This document shows positions 43,180 to 54,530 of a stretch of 64,000 nt of DNA, piece by piece. Source of the stretch: Ascarosepion bandense. Lineage: Eukaryota > Mollusca > Cephalopoda > Sepiida > Sepiidae. Location: the NCBI GenBank assembly GCA_037127315.1, contig JBBBDQ010001294.1, positions 1,089,001-1,153,000 on the forward strand. Direction: 5' to 3'. The number at the start of each line of letters is the position of its first letter. Positions within the stretch are counted from its first letter, which is position 1. A model generated the notes under the pieces. It saw nothing but the letters and a program-made list of their open reading frames with translations. It had not been told where the DNA came from and did not search any database. A program made the translations under genes and the position numbers.

Positions 43180-43500
43180 TTAAGCTTATTTTCATATTTT
43201 TAAATAAAATAAATTAATGAATGCTCATTTTTACATTTCTAAATAAAAAACAGAAAAATTTTCTGCTGAAAATTTTTAAATGAAAAAACATAATGGAAGT
43301 TCATTTTCACATTTCTAAATAAGAAAAAGAAAAATTCTACTGAAAAATAAGTTCATTTTTATATTTTTAAATGAAAAAACTTAATGAAAGCTCATTTTCT
43401 CATTCTAAAAAAAAAGATTAAAGCTGAACAGATGAAATCATTTTCCATATTTTTAAATAAAAAAATTAAATGGAAGCATATTTTCACATTTCTAAATAAT
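43180..43500. repeat. ~75 bp AT-rich tandem repeat
   Basis: About four units of cattttcacatttctaaata followed by gaaaaattctgctgaaaa and aatggaag. Confidence 0.75.
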
Positions 43501-43557
43501 AGGATTATGCGACCAAATATTACAATTTATTTACTTTAAAACTATCTATTCATTTAT

Positions 43558-43642
43558 TTTTGTCACCTAAAAATGGGGTGATCATAAGATCACCCCATTT
43601 TTAGGTGACAAAACAACTTTTGTTAAACAACAAAAGTTGTTT
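43558..43642. repeat. Two adjacent perfect palindromes
   Basis: First: 26 bp arms 43558-43583 and 43588-43613 around ataa. Second: 14 bp arms 43611-43624 and 43629-43642 around aaac. They overlap by 3 bases. Confidence 0.95.
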
Positions 43643-43839
43643 AAAACATCTAAGCAGTTTAACACATCTAAACATAATATATAATATTTTTTGAATCTGG
43701 CTATAATTGCTTCTGCTTCCAAAATAAAAATAAAAATAAAAACTTTGAAATAAAAGCTGAAATTCTGAACTAATATTAGTCTTTTGATTTTAAACCTATA
43801 TATATGTATATATATATATTTATGTAGCCAGTCTTGGAT

Positions 43840-45000
43840 TGGGTCTAAAAACTATTGTTTTTCAGGAGACAAAAGGGATTCACCCAGAAAAAAACTAAAA
43901 ATTATAATACTTTTTAGAAAAAATAATAAAAATTATGCTGCTGTTTTGGAAAAAAAAACAAAAATTATAAATTAATAAAAATCAAGAAAAATTATATAAT
44001 ATTGTTTAAATCGGGCAATAATTGCTTCTGCATCCAATTCATCTAGCAATTCTTTTTCAGTGAATAACAACATGCATTAATGCAAATTCTCCTCAAAGTT
44101 CTTATTCCTTCTTATAACTAAAACAGTTTTCTGTGTCTTTATTGCGTTTTCATTTATTTGATATGAAAGAGGAGAGTCACTCTATCAGAGGCTATTGGCC
44201 AAGCTAACTAGTCTATCACTCTCTGTAGCAGACTAAGAAAAATAAAACATTTAAAAAAAGAAAGGATATATTCTTCTTGTAATATTATTACAATTATTTT
44301 ATTATCTAATATGAGGCCAGTTGAATAAATTACAAACAATGAGAAAAATATGTTCCAAATTAGAATTTTCAGACACCTGTGTCTTTTCTTAATGAAATTG
44401 GTTCTTGCTAATTAAATATTTATAACATTAGAGAAATGGTTAAATTTCAGATAAATTTATTTTCAGTCTTTCCTAATTTTTAGACTAACTTAATTTATAA
44501 CTAGAAATACCACATCACTTCATGCTGTATCCCCACAAACCTAACTAGCACTTTGTTAATTCTTGAATGCACATTGTTACTTGCTAGCAGGACATATCTT
44601 TGAAGAAAAATTCACTATTAAACAGTAGTTAACAAAATTTAATAAAAACTAAGCAGCACTTAATAAGAAAAAGAATAAAAATTATACTGCTGTTTAGAAA
44701 TAATCTAAAAGTTATACTGCTTTTTAGAAAAAAAAATTAAACTGCTGTTTAGAAAAAATCTAAAAGTTATACTGCTTTTTAGAAAAAAAATTATACTGCT
44801 GTTTAGAAAAAATCTAAAAAGTACACTGCTGTTTAGCAAAAATTTAAAAGTTATACTGCTTTTTAGAAAAAAAATTATACTGCTGTCTAGAAAAAAAAAA
44901 TTAAAATTACACTGCTGTTCAGAAAAAAATGACAATAAAAGTTATACTGCTGTTTGAAAAAAATTGTAAATCAATAAAAAAACAATAAAAATTATATAAT
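43840..45000. repeat. AT-rich minisatellite (tatactgctgtttagaaaaaa)
   Basis: Sparse units at 43880-43995 and a dense block at 44640-44970 with period of roughly 30-40 bp. The intervening 44000-44640 has no recognised feature. Confidence 0.75.
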
Positions 45001-45159
45001 TATTAATGGGAAAACAATATATCAATTTTTTATATATCAAGAACAATTTTAGTGGAAAAAGTATCACAAAGTGGAAAAAGTTTTCATGAGATGCATTTAA
45101 CCCAATGAAGTCCTAAAGGATGAAACACACCACAGAAAAAATATGGTACTGTCTCATAA

Positions 45160-45636
45160 TAGTTAATAAAAAGAATTATATGGCAGTTAATAAAAAACAG
45201 TTATGAAGTAGTTAATAAAAACAATAAAATAATACAATAGATAGTAAAAAAATTATAGTAAATAAAAATCAGCAAAAATTTTAGAGTAGTTAATAAAAAA
45301 CAATAAAAATTATAGTATAGTTAACAAAAAACTATAATAATCATAAAGTAGTTAACAAAAAAACAATAAAATTTATGCACTAGTTAAAAATAAAAGCAAT
45401 AAAAAATACCAAGTAAAAAAAAAATACTCTATACATAGTTAACAAAAAACTAAAAATTATACAGGAATTTAAAAAAACGTCTATAAAAATTATACAGTAT
45501 TTTACAAAATAAAACAATGAAAATTATACAGTAGTTAATAATGATACGATAGTTAACAAAAACTATATAATTATACAGTAGTTAACAAAAACTATAAAAA
45601 CTGTAGCTAACATACAAAACAATAAACAAAGGGTAC
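45160..45636. repeat. AT-rich minisatellite (agttaataaaaaacaataaa)
   Basis: Irregular ~30-35 bp units, interrupted at 45637 by the SINE3-like repeat and resumed at 45746-45870. Confidence 0.75.
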
Positions 45637-45745
45637 CTTGAGGTGGTGTAATGGTTAGCAAGCTAGTCTTGCAAGTTAGTTCAATCCTCACTGGTTGCCC
45701 AGTACTTTTGGCCTTGTGCCACATCTAATCTGCATTTTGGAAATC
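45637..45745 (+). mobile_element. SINE3 (tRNA-like) copy
   Basis: A box-like TGGTGTAATGGTTAGC, B box-like AGTTCAATCCTC about 33 nt further, then ccttgtgccacatctaatct as in the 13.93-14.05 kb copy. It is inserted inside the minisatellite. Confidence 0.65.
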
Positions 45746-45872
45746 ACTACAAAACAATAACAAATATATAGTAGTTAACACAAAACCAATAAAATTATAT
45801 AGTAGTTAACAAAAAAAAAACAATAAAAATATTTGCATAATTAACAAAAAACAATAAAAATTATACAAAGAA
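45746..45872. repeat. Minisatellite resumed
   Basis: Further agttaacaaaaaaca / ataaaattata units. Confidence 0.7.
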
Positions 45873-46039
45873 AAATTATGCAGTCAATTATAATTATCAG
45901 TAAAACCATTTTTATCTTTATTTCTAGCTGAGTGCTCAGTATATGTAACCTTGGACCAAATATGATTTCTTCAAACATTGTAAATAACATAATTCTTAGT
46001 AATTTGTCATCCCTTTTGGTGTTACTTTGCCAGAAAATC

Positions 46040-46445
46040 ACATTTAATCCACCAAGCCTTTTCTATTTAAAATTCACATTTCTAAGAATGTTGACACCTC
46101 TTGAATGAATTCAGCAGCACAAAGAGAGAAGCAAACACTGTTGATTGTTAGACTATTGATCCTTGTTTTATTGGCAAGTCCATCCCAATCAATTTTGTTC
46201 TGTCCCCACTTTTTTTTACGAGAGGAAAAGCTGATTAATCAGGATTTTTTGGTCAGATGATTAATGATTATTCACATCTCTGTTTCACATTCTATAAAAA
46301 GTGACAAGCTGAAAATATCATTAAATCCCAAATTTCATTTGAAATTTGTTGTTTCTCTCTTATGATTAAATCCAAATTACCGCCATAATTACAAATGAAA
46401 AGTTTGATTTTTTCCTCCAAACAAATAAAGACTACTTATAAAGAG
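46040..46445. other. Unassigned sequence
   Basis: No repeat or frame recognised. Confidence 0.4.
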
Positions 46446-46447
46446 GA

Positions 46448-46526
46448 GTCAGTCAGTTGAGTGTGATGTGATACACAATTGAGTGATCATGTCTCTGTTA
46501 ATCTATGGACTAGGCAGCAGATTTTC
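46448..46526 (-). mobile_element. Outer SINE1, 3' part
   Basis: agtcagtcagttgagtgtga, gatcatgtctctg and gactaggcagcagattttc; the element continues at 46838 beyond the inner SINE1. Confidence 0.85.
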
Positions 46527-46533
46527 ACGCAGT

Positions 46534-46830
46534 CAGTAAGTTACGTGCCATACATGATACACGCTTGGGCAATCATGTCTCGAAAAAGACATTACTGACT
46601 GGGCAGAAGATTATCCCGCAGTAGGTTGCCATTGCTTTCTGTGGTAGATTGGTTGCTGACCAAGGCTATAGAACCCAATCTGTCCTGTTATTTAACCCAT
46701 AACTGGAAGGAAGAGATGGATTAATATCTTTCCCAAGGGTATTTGCATGTAAGTGAATGCAGTGGATTCAACTGGAATTCGAACTTGGCTCCCCGGTTTC
46801 TCGTTCCGAGATGATATCCACTGCGCCACA
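46534..46830 (-). mobile_element. Inner SINE1, full length, nested
   Basis: cagtaagttacgtgccatac to gatatccactgcgccacaa. ACGCAGT at 46527-46533 is repeated at 46831-46837. One of the best preserved heads: ccccggtttctcgttccgag lies antisense to the tRNA arm. Confidence 0.9.
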
Positions 46831-46837
46831 ACGCAGT

Positions 46838-47052
46838 AAGTTGCCATTACTTTCTGCAGTAGACTTGTTGCCAATCAAGGTTATAAAATCTAATCTGTCC
46901 TGTTATTCAACCCATAGCTGAAGGGAGAAGCGATAGATTAATATGATTTCCAAGGATGTTTGCATGTGAATACAAATGAATCCAACTAAAATTTGAACTT
47001 GGATCTCTATTTACTCATTCCAAGCTAATATCCATTGCACCACAATGAACAT
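46838..47052 (-). mobile_element. Outer SINE1, 5' part
   Basis: aagttgccattactttctgc, attcaacccatagctg, ctaatatccattgcaccaca. More diverged than the inner copy, consistent with greater age. Confidence 0.85.
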
Positions 47053-47439
47053 CCAAAATTGGAAACAAGGCCTATTTTACCATTTTGTCTTTTTAATGCC
47101 AGCCGTTTTCAGATGCCTTTTTTATTATCTGTGCAATACCACAATTTCTTTTTTGGAAAGCCAGTAGAGTGGTTTGCCCCTACCTTCTCCATAGTTCTGA
47201 ATTCAGGGTAGTCCTTCTCACAGTTCACCCAGCTATTTAACCTTTAGTTGTAGTAAGAGATGGATATATGTTTTTCTGTGAAAGTTAAAACAAAAGAAAA
47301 AACTAACATTGAATTTGATCTTGAGTGAGCAATTCCTCTTTCTACACTGATAATTATGTTCCGTACACATCTGGCAAATTTTCACATAATGAATGTATGA
47401 ATCTACATATATAGTCAAAATATTATGAACTGAAAATAA

Positions 47440-47875
47440 ATATGTACCCAAAATAAGTATGAACCAAAAAATTATTTTGTATTTGAATACATGTTCAAAA
47501 TAAGTGTGAATTCAAAATAAGTATTTAAAAAAAATAAGTATATACTCAAAATTTGTATGTATTCAAGATGTTCTCAAAATATGCATGTACTCAACCATTG
47601 CTCAAAAAAGTAATGTAATCAAGAAGTACTCAAGTATAAATATATAAATATTTTGAATAAATATGTACTCATATATGTACTCAGAAAACATAAGTACTAA
47701 AGATGTACTCAAGTATGTACCTGGAATAATTATGTACTCAAGTATACACTCAAAATAAATATGTACTCAAGTCAGTACTTGGAATAAATATGTACTCTGA
47801 ATAAAAAAGTACTCAAGATGTACTCGGAATAAATATGTTGTCACGATGTACTCAAATGTGTACTCAGAATGGAGG
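47440..47875. repeat. ~26 bp minisatellite (tactcaagatgtactcggaataaatatg)
   Basis: Many imperfect units; no coding sense. Confidence 0.8.
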
Positions 47876-48033
47876 GTTTATGAGTGTTTGTTTATGTAAA
47901 AACTAATAAAGTAATAAATAAAGCTTTAAGAATATTCTAGAATTTTTACTTTAGTTCTATTTATAAATACGTGTTGTAAAATAAAATCCAAATGTTCACC
48001 TTGATAGAGCTCCTTTAGTCTTTATTCATATAT

Positions 48034-48062
48034 TATTATTATATATATATATATATATATTT
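48034..48062. repeat. (TA)n microsatellite
   Basis: Uninterrupted TA tract. Confidence 0.9.
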
Positions 48063-48145
48063 ACAAAATTTTATGAAATCTGTCGCAAAATGGATTAACT
48101 AGGACATACTTTTTAATTCATTTTTTTAAACATTATTTTTAATGG

Positions 48146-48163
48146 ATACTCAAATTTGAGTAT
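48146..48163. repeat. 18 bp perfect palindrome
   Basis: atactcaaatttgagtat, no loop. Confidence 0.85.
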
Positions 48164-48269
48164 TATTTTTAGAATTAAACAGTATATTTTTTTCAAGAAA
48201 TCTTACTAGGAAAATATGCATCCTCTAAAAAATCAAGAAAATATGTGTTTAAAAGTATTATTTTGGGTT

Positions 48270-48330
48270 TTGTTTTGATCCAACCAATGCTTTTATCCAG
48301 TTGGCCATGTGTTCTTGCGGACATCAGTGT
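48270..48330 (-). mobile_element. SINE2 head fragment
   Basis: caatgcttttatccagttggccatgtgttcttg is the antisense tRNA-like head of SINE2; the body is absent. Confidence 0.45.
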
Positions 48331-48564
48331 AGACTGACTTATATCACTCATGATTGAATGGTCTAAGTCACCTCAGATCAAATGATGGTTTTTCTTAGAG
48401 GATGCAGATTTGAATCTTGCCAAAGGACGCATATTTTCCTAAAAAGATTTCTTGATTATTCAGTTCAGTACATATAAATAAATATAATGTTTAGTTATAG
48501 AAAACAGAAAATAAATATAATGTTTAGTTATAGTATAATTTTTTAACAAATAAATACATACATG

Positions 48565-48597
48565 CATATATGTAAAAATATATATATATAAAAATAA

Positions 48598-48638
<41 letters not shown>

Positions 48639-48646
48639 ACAAATAA

Positions 48647-48683
<37 letters not shown>

Positions 48684-48690
48684 GTAAATG
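48565..48690. repeat. (TA)n/(CA)n microsatellite
   Basis: TA, CA and TA tracts in succession. Confidence 0.9.
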
Positions 48691-48764
48691 AGTTATTATG
48701 TGACCTAGGTTTCTACCATATGGTATCTTCAGGTGATTTGCAATAACTGATTTTACCATTTTTT

Positions 48765-49060
48765 TTAAGAACGCTCACGTAACGGGGATGTTTTTGAATG
48801 CACAGTTTTCAAAATTAGAAGAAATTCTAAGGTTTTCATCCATGGTTGTATAACCTAATAGGTATTTTATGGTATGGTTACACTTAGTCATAACTTCTGT
48901 TCTTTCATTCAGTAATTCATTTTTGTTTGGGAATAACATTATAGCTAACTTTTCTTCCTGGTACAGTCTACATACTTTGCCACCATTGTAAGGTTTGGCT
49001 GTTTTCAATATACTCCACATTATGTTTGGGTCTTTTTCATATTTTAATTTCACTTTCTAC
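48765..49060 (-). pseudogene. GIY-YIG-type endonuclease C-terminal relic (Penelope-like or related retroelement)
   Basis: A 92-codon minus frame reads KYEKDPNIMWSILKTAKPY, GGKVCRLYQEEKLAIMLFP, LLNERTEVMTKC. This order (W-x-I-L...KPY...C-x-L-C...EK...LN-R-E...C-H) is what I recall following GIY-YIG nucleases of invertebrate retroelements; the second Cys of CxLC is Tyr here. The GIY-YIG core upstream (right of 49060) is not recognisable. The flanking cttcaggtgatttgcaata and (TA)n may be the element's 3' end. Confidence 0.5.
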
Positions 49061-49090
49061 ACATGGCTAGCCAATTTTGTACAATTTTTA

Positions 49091-49207
49091 AAGTTTTCTA
49101 TTTTAAATGTAGACCTGTGATTAACAAAACATATTTGGGATCTACCACTTTTAAGACTTTTAAGACCAGATGATTCAATCACAGGTCTACATTTAAAATA
49201 AAAAACT
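49091..49207. repeat. ~31 bp inverted repeat
   Basis: Arms 49091-49122 and 49177-49207 are reverse complements with one indel; spacer 54 nt. Confidence 0.9.
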
Positions 49208-49470
49208 TAAAATTTATGACTTCTATAAATATTTTCATCATAATTGTTCTGATCACCTTTTCTCTTCGGTATCCACAATTTATGAATTTAAGTGCAGTAC
49301 TGATTGGCAGCTAGGTCTTATCATTTTACAATTGAAATGGTGACATGAAACCATAAGTTCTATGTTAACAGTTCCTTCCCTTGTACTTCTTGCTTGTGGA
49401 ACTCTCTTCTGGTTTCTTGCTTCCCAGTTAAATTTGATCTGCAAGAATTTAAATACAAGGTTATTTGATA
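49195..49470 (+). pseudogene. LINE-A C-terminal/3' UTR fragment
   Basis: aaatattttcatcataattgttc, gaatttaagtgcagtactga, ggcagctaggtcttatcatt, ctgtggaactctctt-like text. Terminus absent. Confidence 0.7.
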
Positions 49471-49721
49471 TGATTGACGTAGGAACATTTTATAGACAGT
49501 AGGAGCTTGTCCATACTACCTCACCTGACTATGACAAATTATGGAACATATATAATGTACAAATTATTTTTAACAACATTTTCTAATAATTTTATTCTTG
49601 TGTTTTTTATTTACTGAGTGTAGTAATGTAAATTTTTTTTATTCATGAAGATGTATTTTCAAATTTGTAGGGAAAGTGTTTCAAGTCGTAATGTTATTAT
49701 TTTTATTTTTGATGCAGTAGT

Positions 49722-50103
49722 GAACTTTCTTTGTTTTCAACAAATTTTCCTGTCTTTCAATATTCTACTCAGCTTCTGGAATGCATCCTTGGACATCCTA
49801 ATTTACCTTCAGGTCTCAGTGTCATACTTTCTCTCTCCTGTTAGAACACTTCCCAAATATTTAAATTTCTGTACCAGCTTGATTTTAGTATCCCTCACCT
49901 GTAATTAGCATTTTGGGCCCCACTTTTTACTGATGCCCATGCATCCATCTTTTCTGTAGTTTATGTTTAGTCCTTTCTTCCTGCTTTCCATCATTACATT
50001 CTGTAGAGATGTTGTAGTTTCCTTTTCATGTCTGCTATAAGCACTGTGTCACCTGCATATCTTATATTAAGACGGTAGGTGCCAATGATGAATCCTGGCA
50101 GGA
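49722..50103 (-). pseudogene. RTE-like LINE, inverted 5' part
   Basis: On the minus strand from 50103: LPGFIIGTYRLNIRYAGDTVLIAD (YADD changed to YAGD), then KSGAQNANYR, KYLG-like text, DAFQKLSRIL and KDRKI down to 49722. This is the piece that should lie directly upstream of the plus-strand part starting at 50104. Confidence 0.8.
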
Positions 50104-50555
50104 TGAACTGTTACATGATATCTGTCCTCCTATATGACAGCAAATGCTGGACAACTTCCTCAAAGTTGTAGGAGAGACTCAAAGCAACAAAAATGTGATT
50201 CTACAAAAGGATACTGAGAATCCCATAAACTGAACATTTGAACAATGACAAGATTTTGGAGAGAATGAAAATGAAAAAGAAAATTATGCGTAGCATCAGA
50301 AAGAGACAGTTGAAGTTTCTGAGACACTAAATGAGGAAGGAGGGCTTGGAGAATCTGATACTCACATAGTATATAGAGAGAAAGAGGGTCAGGGAAAATC
50401 AGCATGTGACATACTTGATGGGCTTAAGCAAATGGAAGGCAGGACAGGATTTGGGAGAAATGACAAAACAAAAGGTATTAACTGCTACAAAGAATAGGGA
50501 GATGCGGAGAGACATGATTGCCTACGTCCTGAAGGGACATGGTACATAAAAGAAG
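50104..50555 (+). pseudogene. RTE-like LINE, 3' part
   Basis: Starts at the ELLHDIC (usual LL.CYVISVL) block, continues with CWTTSSKL, VILQKDTENP, KRQLKFLRH and LENLILT, and ends ctgaagggacatggtacataaaagaagg. Confidence 0.8.
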
Positions 50556-50772
50556 GAGATGCAGATTTTTAGCAAGAACAATAATAAAAAAAATGTTCTC
50601 ATTTATTTAATGATAATTTTATGCTTTTACTCTTTTCTTGTTCATTGATTTGTTTCTATTATTGTCATTAATGTAATGATAAGTAAAAGTGGTACATTTA
50701 ATAACAAATTCTTCACTCTGACATACAGTGTAAAATATATGTGATTATTCCTTGCCATGGTAGAGGCCTTAC

Positions 50773-51218
50773 CTGTCCCAGGGATCCCAGGAGCAAAGTC
50801 ATTTGGAATTCCAACTCCTTTAAGGCAACCAATGGCAGTATGGTCAGAAGAGGAAGCACCAAACTGAATGCAACCAAGTCCCAAAGGCACCAACAGTGGA
50901 ATAGATAAAGATCTACAGAATCGCAACAGGCAAAGCTGGCAGAAAAGGGCAGCACCAGTTAAGCTGGCATAACTAAGGTGGACCTTGACAGACCAAGCAC
51001 TCGACAGCCTGATGAAATCAAGTTTACCAGATATCACCTGTCTCAGTTGCTTTTGAGCTGCAAGGGAGGTGCTTCTAACAAAGCATGTGGGCTTCTCTAT
51101 CGTGCAGATTTGCCCACCAAAATCCAATTTCCACGAACAGCCTCCTTGATGCACAGCCATCTCCATCACCACCACCAAGGGAGATAAATGGAATTGGGAG
51201 AGAGGATGTGAGTACATA
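50773..51218 (-). CDS. Candidate coding exon in a GC-rich island, unknown product
   Basis: This is the only GC-rich, apparently non-repetitive block with gene-like signals. On the minus strand it has a pyrimidine-rich stretch ending CTGTCAG (acceptor) before 51218 and GGGACAG|GTAAGG (strong donor) at 50773. One frame is open through all of it and on both sides, a run of about 200 codons from 51244 to 50642; it includes CSWKLDFGGQICTIEK, RSTSLAAQKQLRQVISGKLDF and the hydrophobic CQLCLLRFCRSLSIPLLVPL. I recognise no domain. Two other frames are also open for 70-80 codons, so coding is not proven; an old repeat or noncoding RNA exon is possible. Confidence 0.25.
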
Positions 51219-51299
51219 CTGACAGCAACAACAATAATGTGCATATAGGGACCTTACATATCTTACATGTTTTAGAAGCTCCCCTACATTTTTTACCAC

Positions 51300-52135
51300 A
51301 TTTAGCTAGAATCTAAAAAAAAAGAAGCAAAACAAATGGTTTATCACTCATTGTCTCTTTTACTGAGCCTCACCACTTCCATTATAGTAATATATGGCCT
51401 TTATCTGCCATAGGTAACAATGAAATGCATGACAAGATCTTTTTTCTATATATTAGGTTTATGTTACTTTTCAATCAAGCAATGCCTGCTGTGAGTACAT
51501 AAGCCAATTTTCATGTGACAATCTTCAATGTTGCCGGTACAACTAAGAATATTTGGATGAAAGAAGTAACTGAGAATGATTCTCTCAAAGCGTCTTTTCC
51601 ATAAAGTGAAAAGTTCTTCACAAGTCAGCATGAAGTAGACATTTTGTGCATTCTTTCACCTGATGGCTTCTACATTGGCAAGATATTCTCAGTTGGTTAC
51701 TGCAATTCTATCAGACTGAAAAATCACATCTGTCCTTGAAAATGGCTGATGGAACATTTTCCTGAGGCTAAATATTATATCTTATTCTATTAAAATGATA
51801 ACAATATCTGCAAGCTGGACCCATACAAATTTCTCAGTTCTGTTTTGCAGGGGGAAAATAAATCACAAAGTAATGTATATATTTTAATTATGCAGAAACA
51901 AAGAAAGAATATTATTTGTAGTTTAAAATGTTGCTTTATCCATGAGTATAATTTTTTCTCTTGATGTCAAAACAATATTTTTGTTAATTTTCAAAAACTT
52001 GTAGCTTATTAGATTTTCTTGATGACAAAACAATATTTTTGTTACTTTTCAAAAAGTACTAGATTATTAATTTCTCTTGATGTCAAAACAATATTTTTGT
52101 TAATTTACATGAACTAATAGGTTAAGTCAAAACTT
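51300..52135. other. Unassigned sequence with a ~62 bp triple repeat
   Basis: 51955-52125 has three tandem copies of ttctcttgatgtcaaaacaa / tatttttgttaattttca. The rest shows nothing recognised. Confidence 0.55.
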
Positions 52136-52139
52136 TTCT

Positions 52140-52179
52140 ATATGGTACATAGACTTTATGAATTTAAGCACAGTACTAG
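52140..52179 (+). pseudogene. LINE-A fragment cut by SINE1
   Basis: atgaatttaagcacagtactag matches the LINE-A UTR immediately left of the SINE1. The right-hand continuation is short or absent. Confidence 0.45.
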
Positions 52180-52482
52180 TTTGTGGTACAGTGGATATTG
52201 GCTCGGAATGAGAAACCGGGGAGCCGAGTTCGAATTCCAGATGAATCCATTGCATTCACTTACACGCAAATACCCTTGGGAAAGGTATTAATTTGTCTCT
52301 TCCTTCCGGTTATGGGTTAAATAGCTGGACAGATTGGGTTCTATAGCTTTGGTCAGCAACCAGCCTACTGCAGAAAGCAATGGCAACCTACTGCGGGATA
52401 ATCTTCTGTCCAGTCAGTCATGTCTCTTTCGAGACATGATCACCCAAGCGTGTATCATGTATGGCACTTAACTGAATGACTG
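52180..52482 (+). mobile_element. SINE1 copy, well preserved
   Basis: tgtggtacagtggatattgg (A box), gagttcgaattcc (B box, near-perfect pol III consensus), CATGTCTCtttcGAGACATG hairpin and ttaactgaatgactg. ACTAG flanks both sides (52175-52179, 52483-52487). Confidence 0.95.
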
Positions 52483-52489
52483 ACTAGAT

Positions 52490-54145
52490 CAAGTCAAGTT
52501 TGATCTTCAAAAATTAAATGAAATGTTGACTATTAACTACTGTCTTCTTACCTACTGTTCAATTATGGTTCTCTAATTTCTTTTACTCTCACACAAAACA
52601 CCCACTATTAACATAACAGGCAGAAAAAATGTGACTAGACATGCACACACATTATCAACCAAATCCATCAGACACAGACTAGAATGTGAACAAACACACA
52701 AGAATTATGCACATGAACACTACCAGACAAGACAAGAATTACATTTGAGTATCGCCAAAGAATTTATCAGCCAAACATTGTGATAAAAATAACAAAAATA
52801 GAATTTAAGGCATAACAATTGAGGTGTTTGGAATTAGAAGGTGCTTTCCACAACAAAATAAAAAATCAAAAAAACTGTGTTAAAGTTTGTCGACTTTGGA
52901 AATACCACAACTTTTTATGTATCTGAGATAAACCACTCAATTATTTAATGGAAGTTAAAAGTATCTACTTTAACAAACAAATCCTTACAATGGGAAAACT
53001 GTGTGGCAATTTGAAGCAAAATACTTTATGCATTAAGTACAAACCAAGCACCACCATAGCACAACTTTTGCTTAACAAACTAATGACCATATGTTCTCCA
53101 AGGCCAGATAAAAGGTTTCAAATGTTTCTAATGGCAAACTTAACCTTGCACATAAACACACAAAATGAATTTTCATGAAAAAAATATTTTGAAGGGAAAA
53201 ATTAAACAATTTGACATGTTATCATGAAGGTGATCATTATACAGTGTTATTGGTTAGATAACAACCATAATGAGCAGACAAAAATATTAACAGAATAAAA
53301 AGCATAAATGCTAACAGGCTGTGGTGGAGGGTACCTTCTACACCAACACTCGGCATGAGCCCGCACAGTCAGGCAGGAGCATATTGGACATCATTGTGAA
53401 CCATAGGAATTTAGACCTTGTAGCGTGTACCTGATGATGCTGTCAAGTTGCTTTCCAGGGAGAAGAAGGTTTGGGAAATGTAGTGTTATGCTTAACTGAC
53501 TTTCACATAAATGGTGGTAAGTACCATTTTGCTTTGAGGGCTTTAATTAGAATTAAATTAAATTTAGATTTTTGATATCCGAAAATGATGAAAATATTTC
53601 CTATTTCCAATGTCATAACATTTTTGCAGAACATTTCACTAAATTTCTGGAATAACTGAAAATTTTTCTTCCATTCATCTTTTTCGTCAAAAGAGGAAAA
53701 CTATTACCGTCTTAATTGCCTGATAAAATTATTGATCATTGTTAATAATTTTTGAAAATTAAAATTTATTCGCTTGCTTATTTGCATTTGTTATTTTTAA
53801 TATTCTTATTTGTTGAGAGAAAAAAAATAGTCTTGAGTTAACATCTTCTTGTTCTGGTCAAATCCTAATCAAAACTACATGAATGAAATCAAAATGAATG
53901 TCAAAAAATATGGTAGAAGGACATTTTTTAAAAATTGCAAATTAAACATTAGAATTTTATTCAATATATTTAAACTCAAATACAGATTATGGAATAAAAA
54001 TCTATTTTGGGTTCAATTTATTTTTTAGATTATTTTTATTTCTTTTAATTATCCCTTGAAGTATAAGGCAATGTTTAATCTCCCACCATCTTTAAAGAAA
54101 GTCCTTATTCTTTTTGCCAAGAATTTCTTTCTGACAATAAATGGC
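52490..54145. other. Unassigned, mostly AT-rich sequence
   Basis: 53300-53470 is distinctly GC-richer (ggctgtggtggagggtacct...gagcccgcacagtcaggcag) but no frame or family is recognised. The 76-codon plus frame at 52948 has no known motif. Confidence 0.4.
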
Positions 54146-54149
54146 AAAG

Positions 54150-54530
54150 ACAGATTTTTTTCTCTGATGAGCTTTTTTCCCTAGTGCCATGACCACAGGA
54201 ACTTACTCATGCTACCAGATTGGCATCAAGGTCCCACACTTTTACTGCCAAAATAGTCAACTGTAGCTGCCACTTCTACTCTATCAGTTTCTTTTCTCAA
54301 ACTCCCTGCCTGTGGAACTCCTTTCCATATACATGCTTCCCTAACACACTAACTTGCATCCATTCTCTCAAACACTCTTCCCATCTACATCCTTACCTGT
54401 CTATCACCCTCCTTCTGACATTTCCTATATCTAACCACTCTTTCTCACCACCTTCCTTTATGTAACCCCCTGCACAATACTGGCAGTGGAATGCCTTGCT
54501 TGGGGTGAAACAATTAAAAAAAAAAAATCC
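54150..54530 (+). pseudogene. LINE-A 3' UTR and terminus
   Basis: gattggcatcaaggtcccac, cttttactgccaaaatag, gtggaactcctttcc, tttatgtaaccccctgcaca, gcagtggaatgccttgcttg, gggtgaaacaattaaaaaa in order, with a poly(A) end at 54513-54526. Confidence 0.85.

Noticed and set aside
52180..52482. tRNA gene, because of near-perfect A and B boxes
   Set aside because: No cloverleaf can be closed (no acceptor stem pairing), and the same sequence with body and tail occurs about 18 times with target duplications: a SINE.
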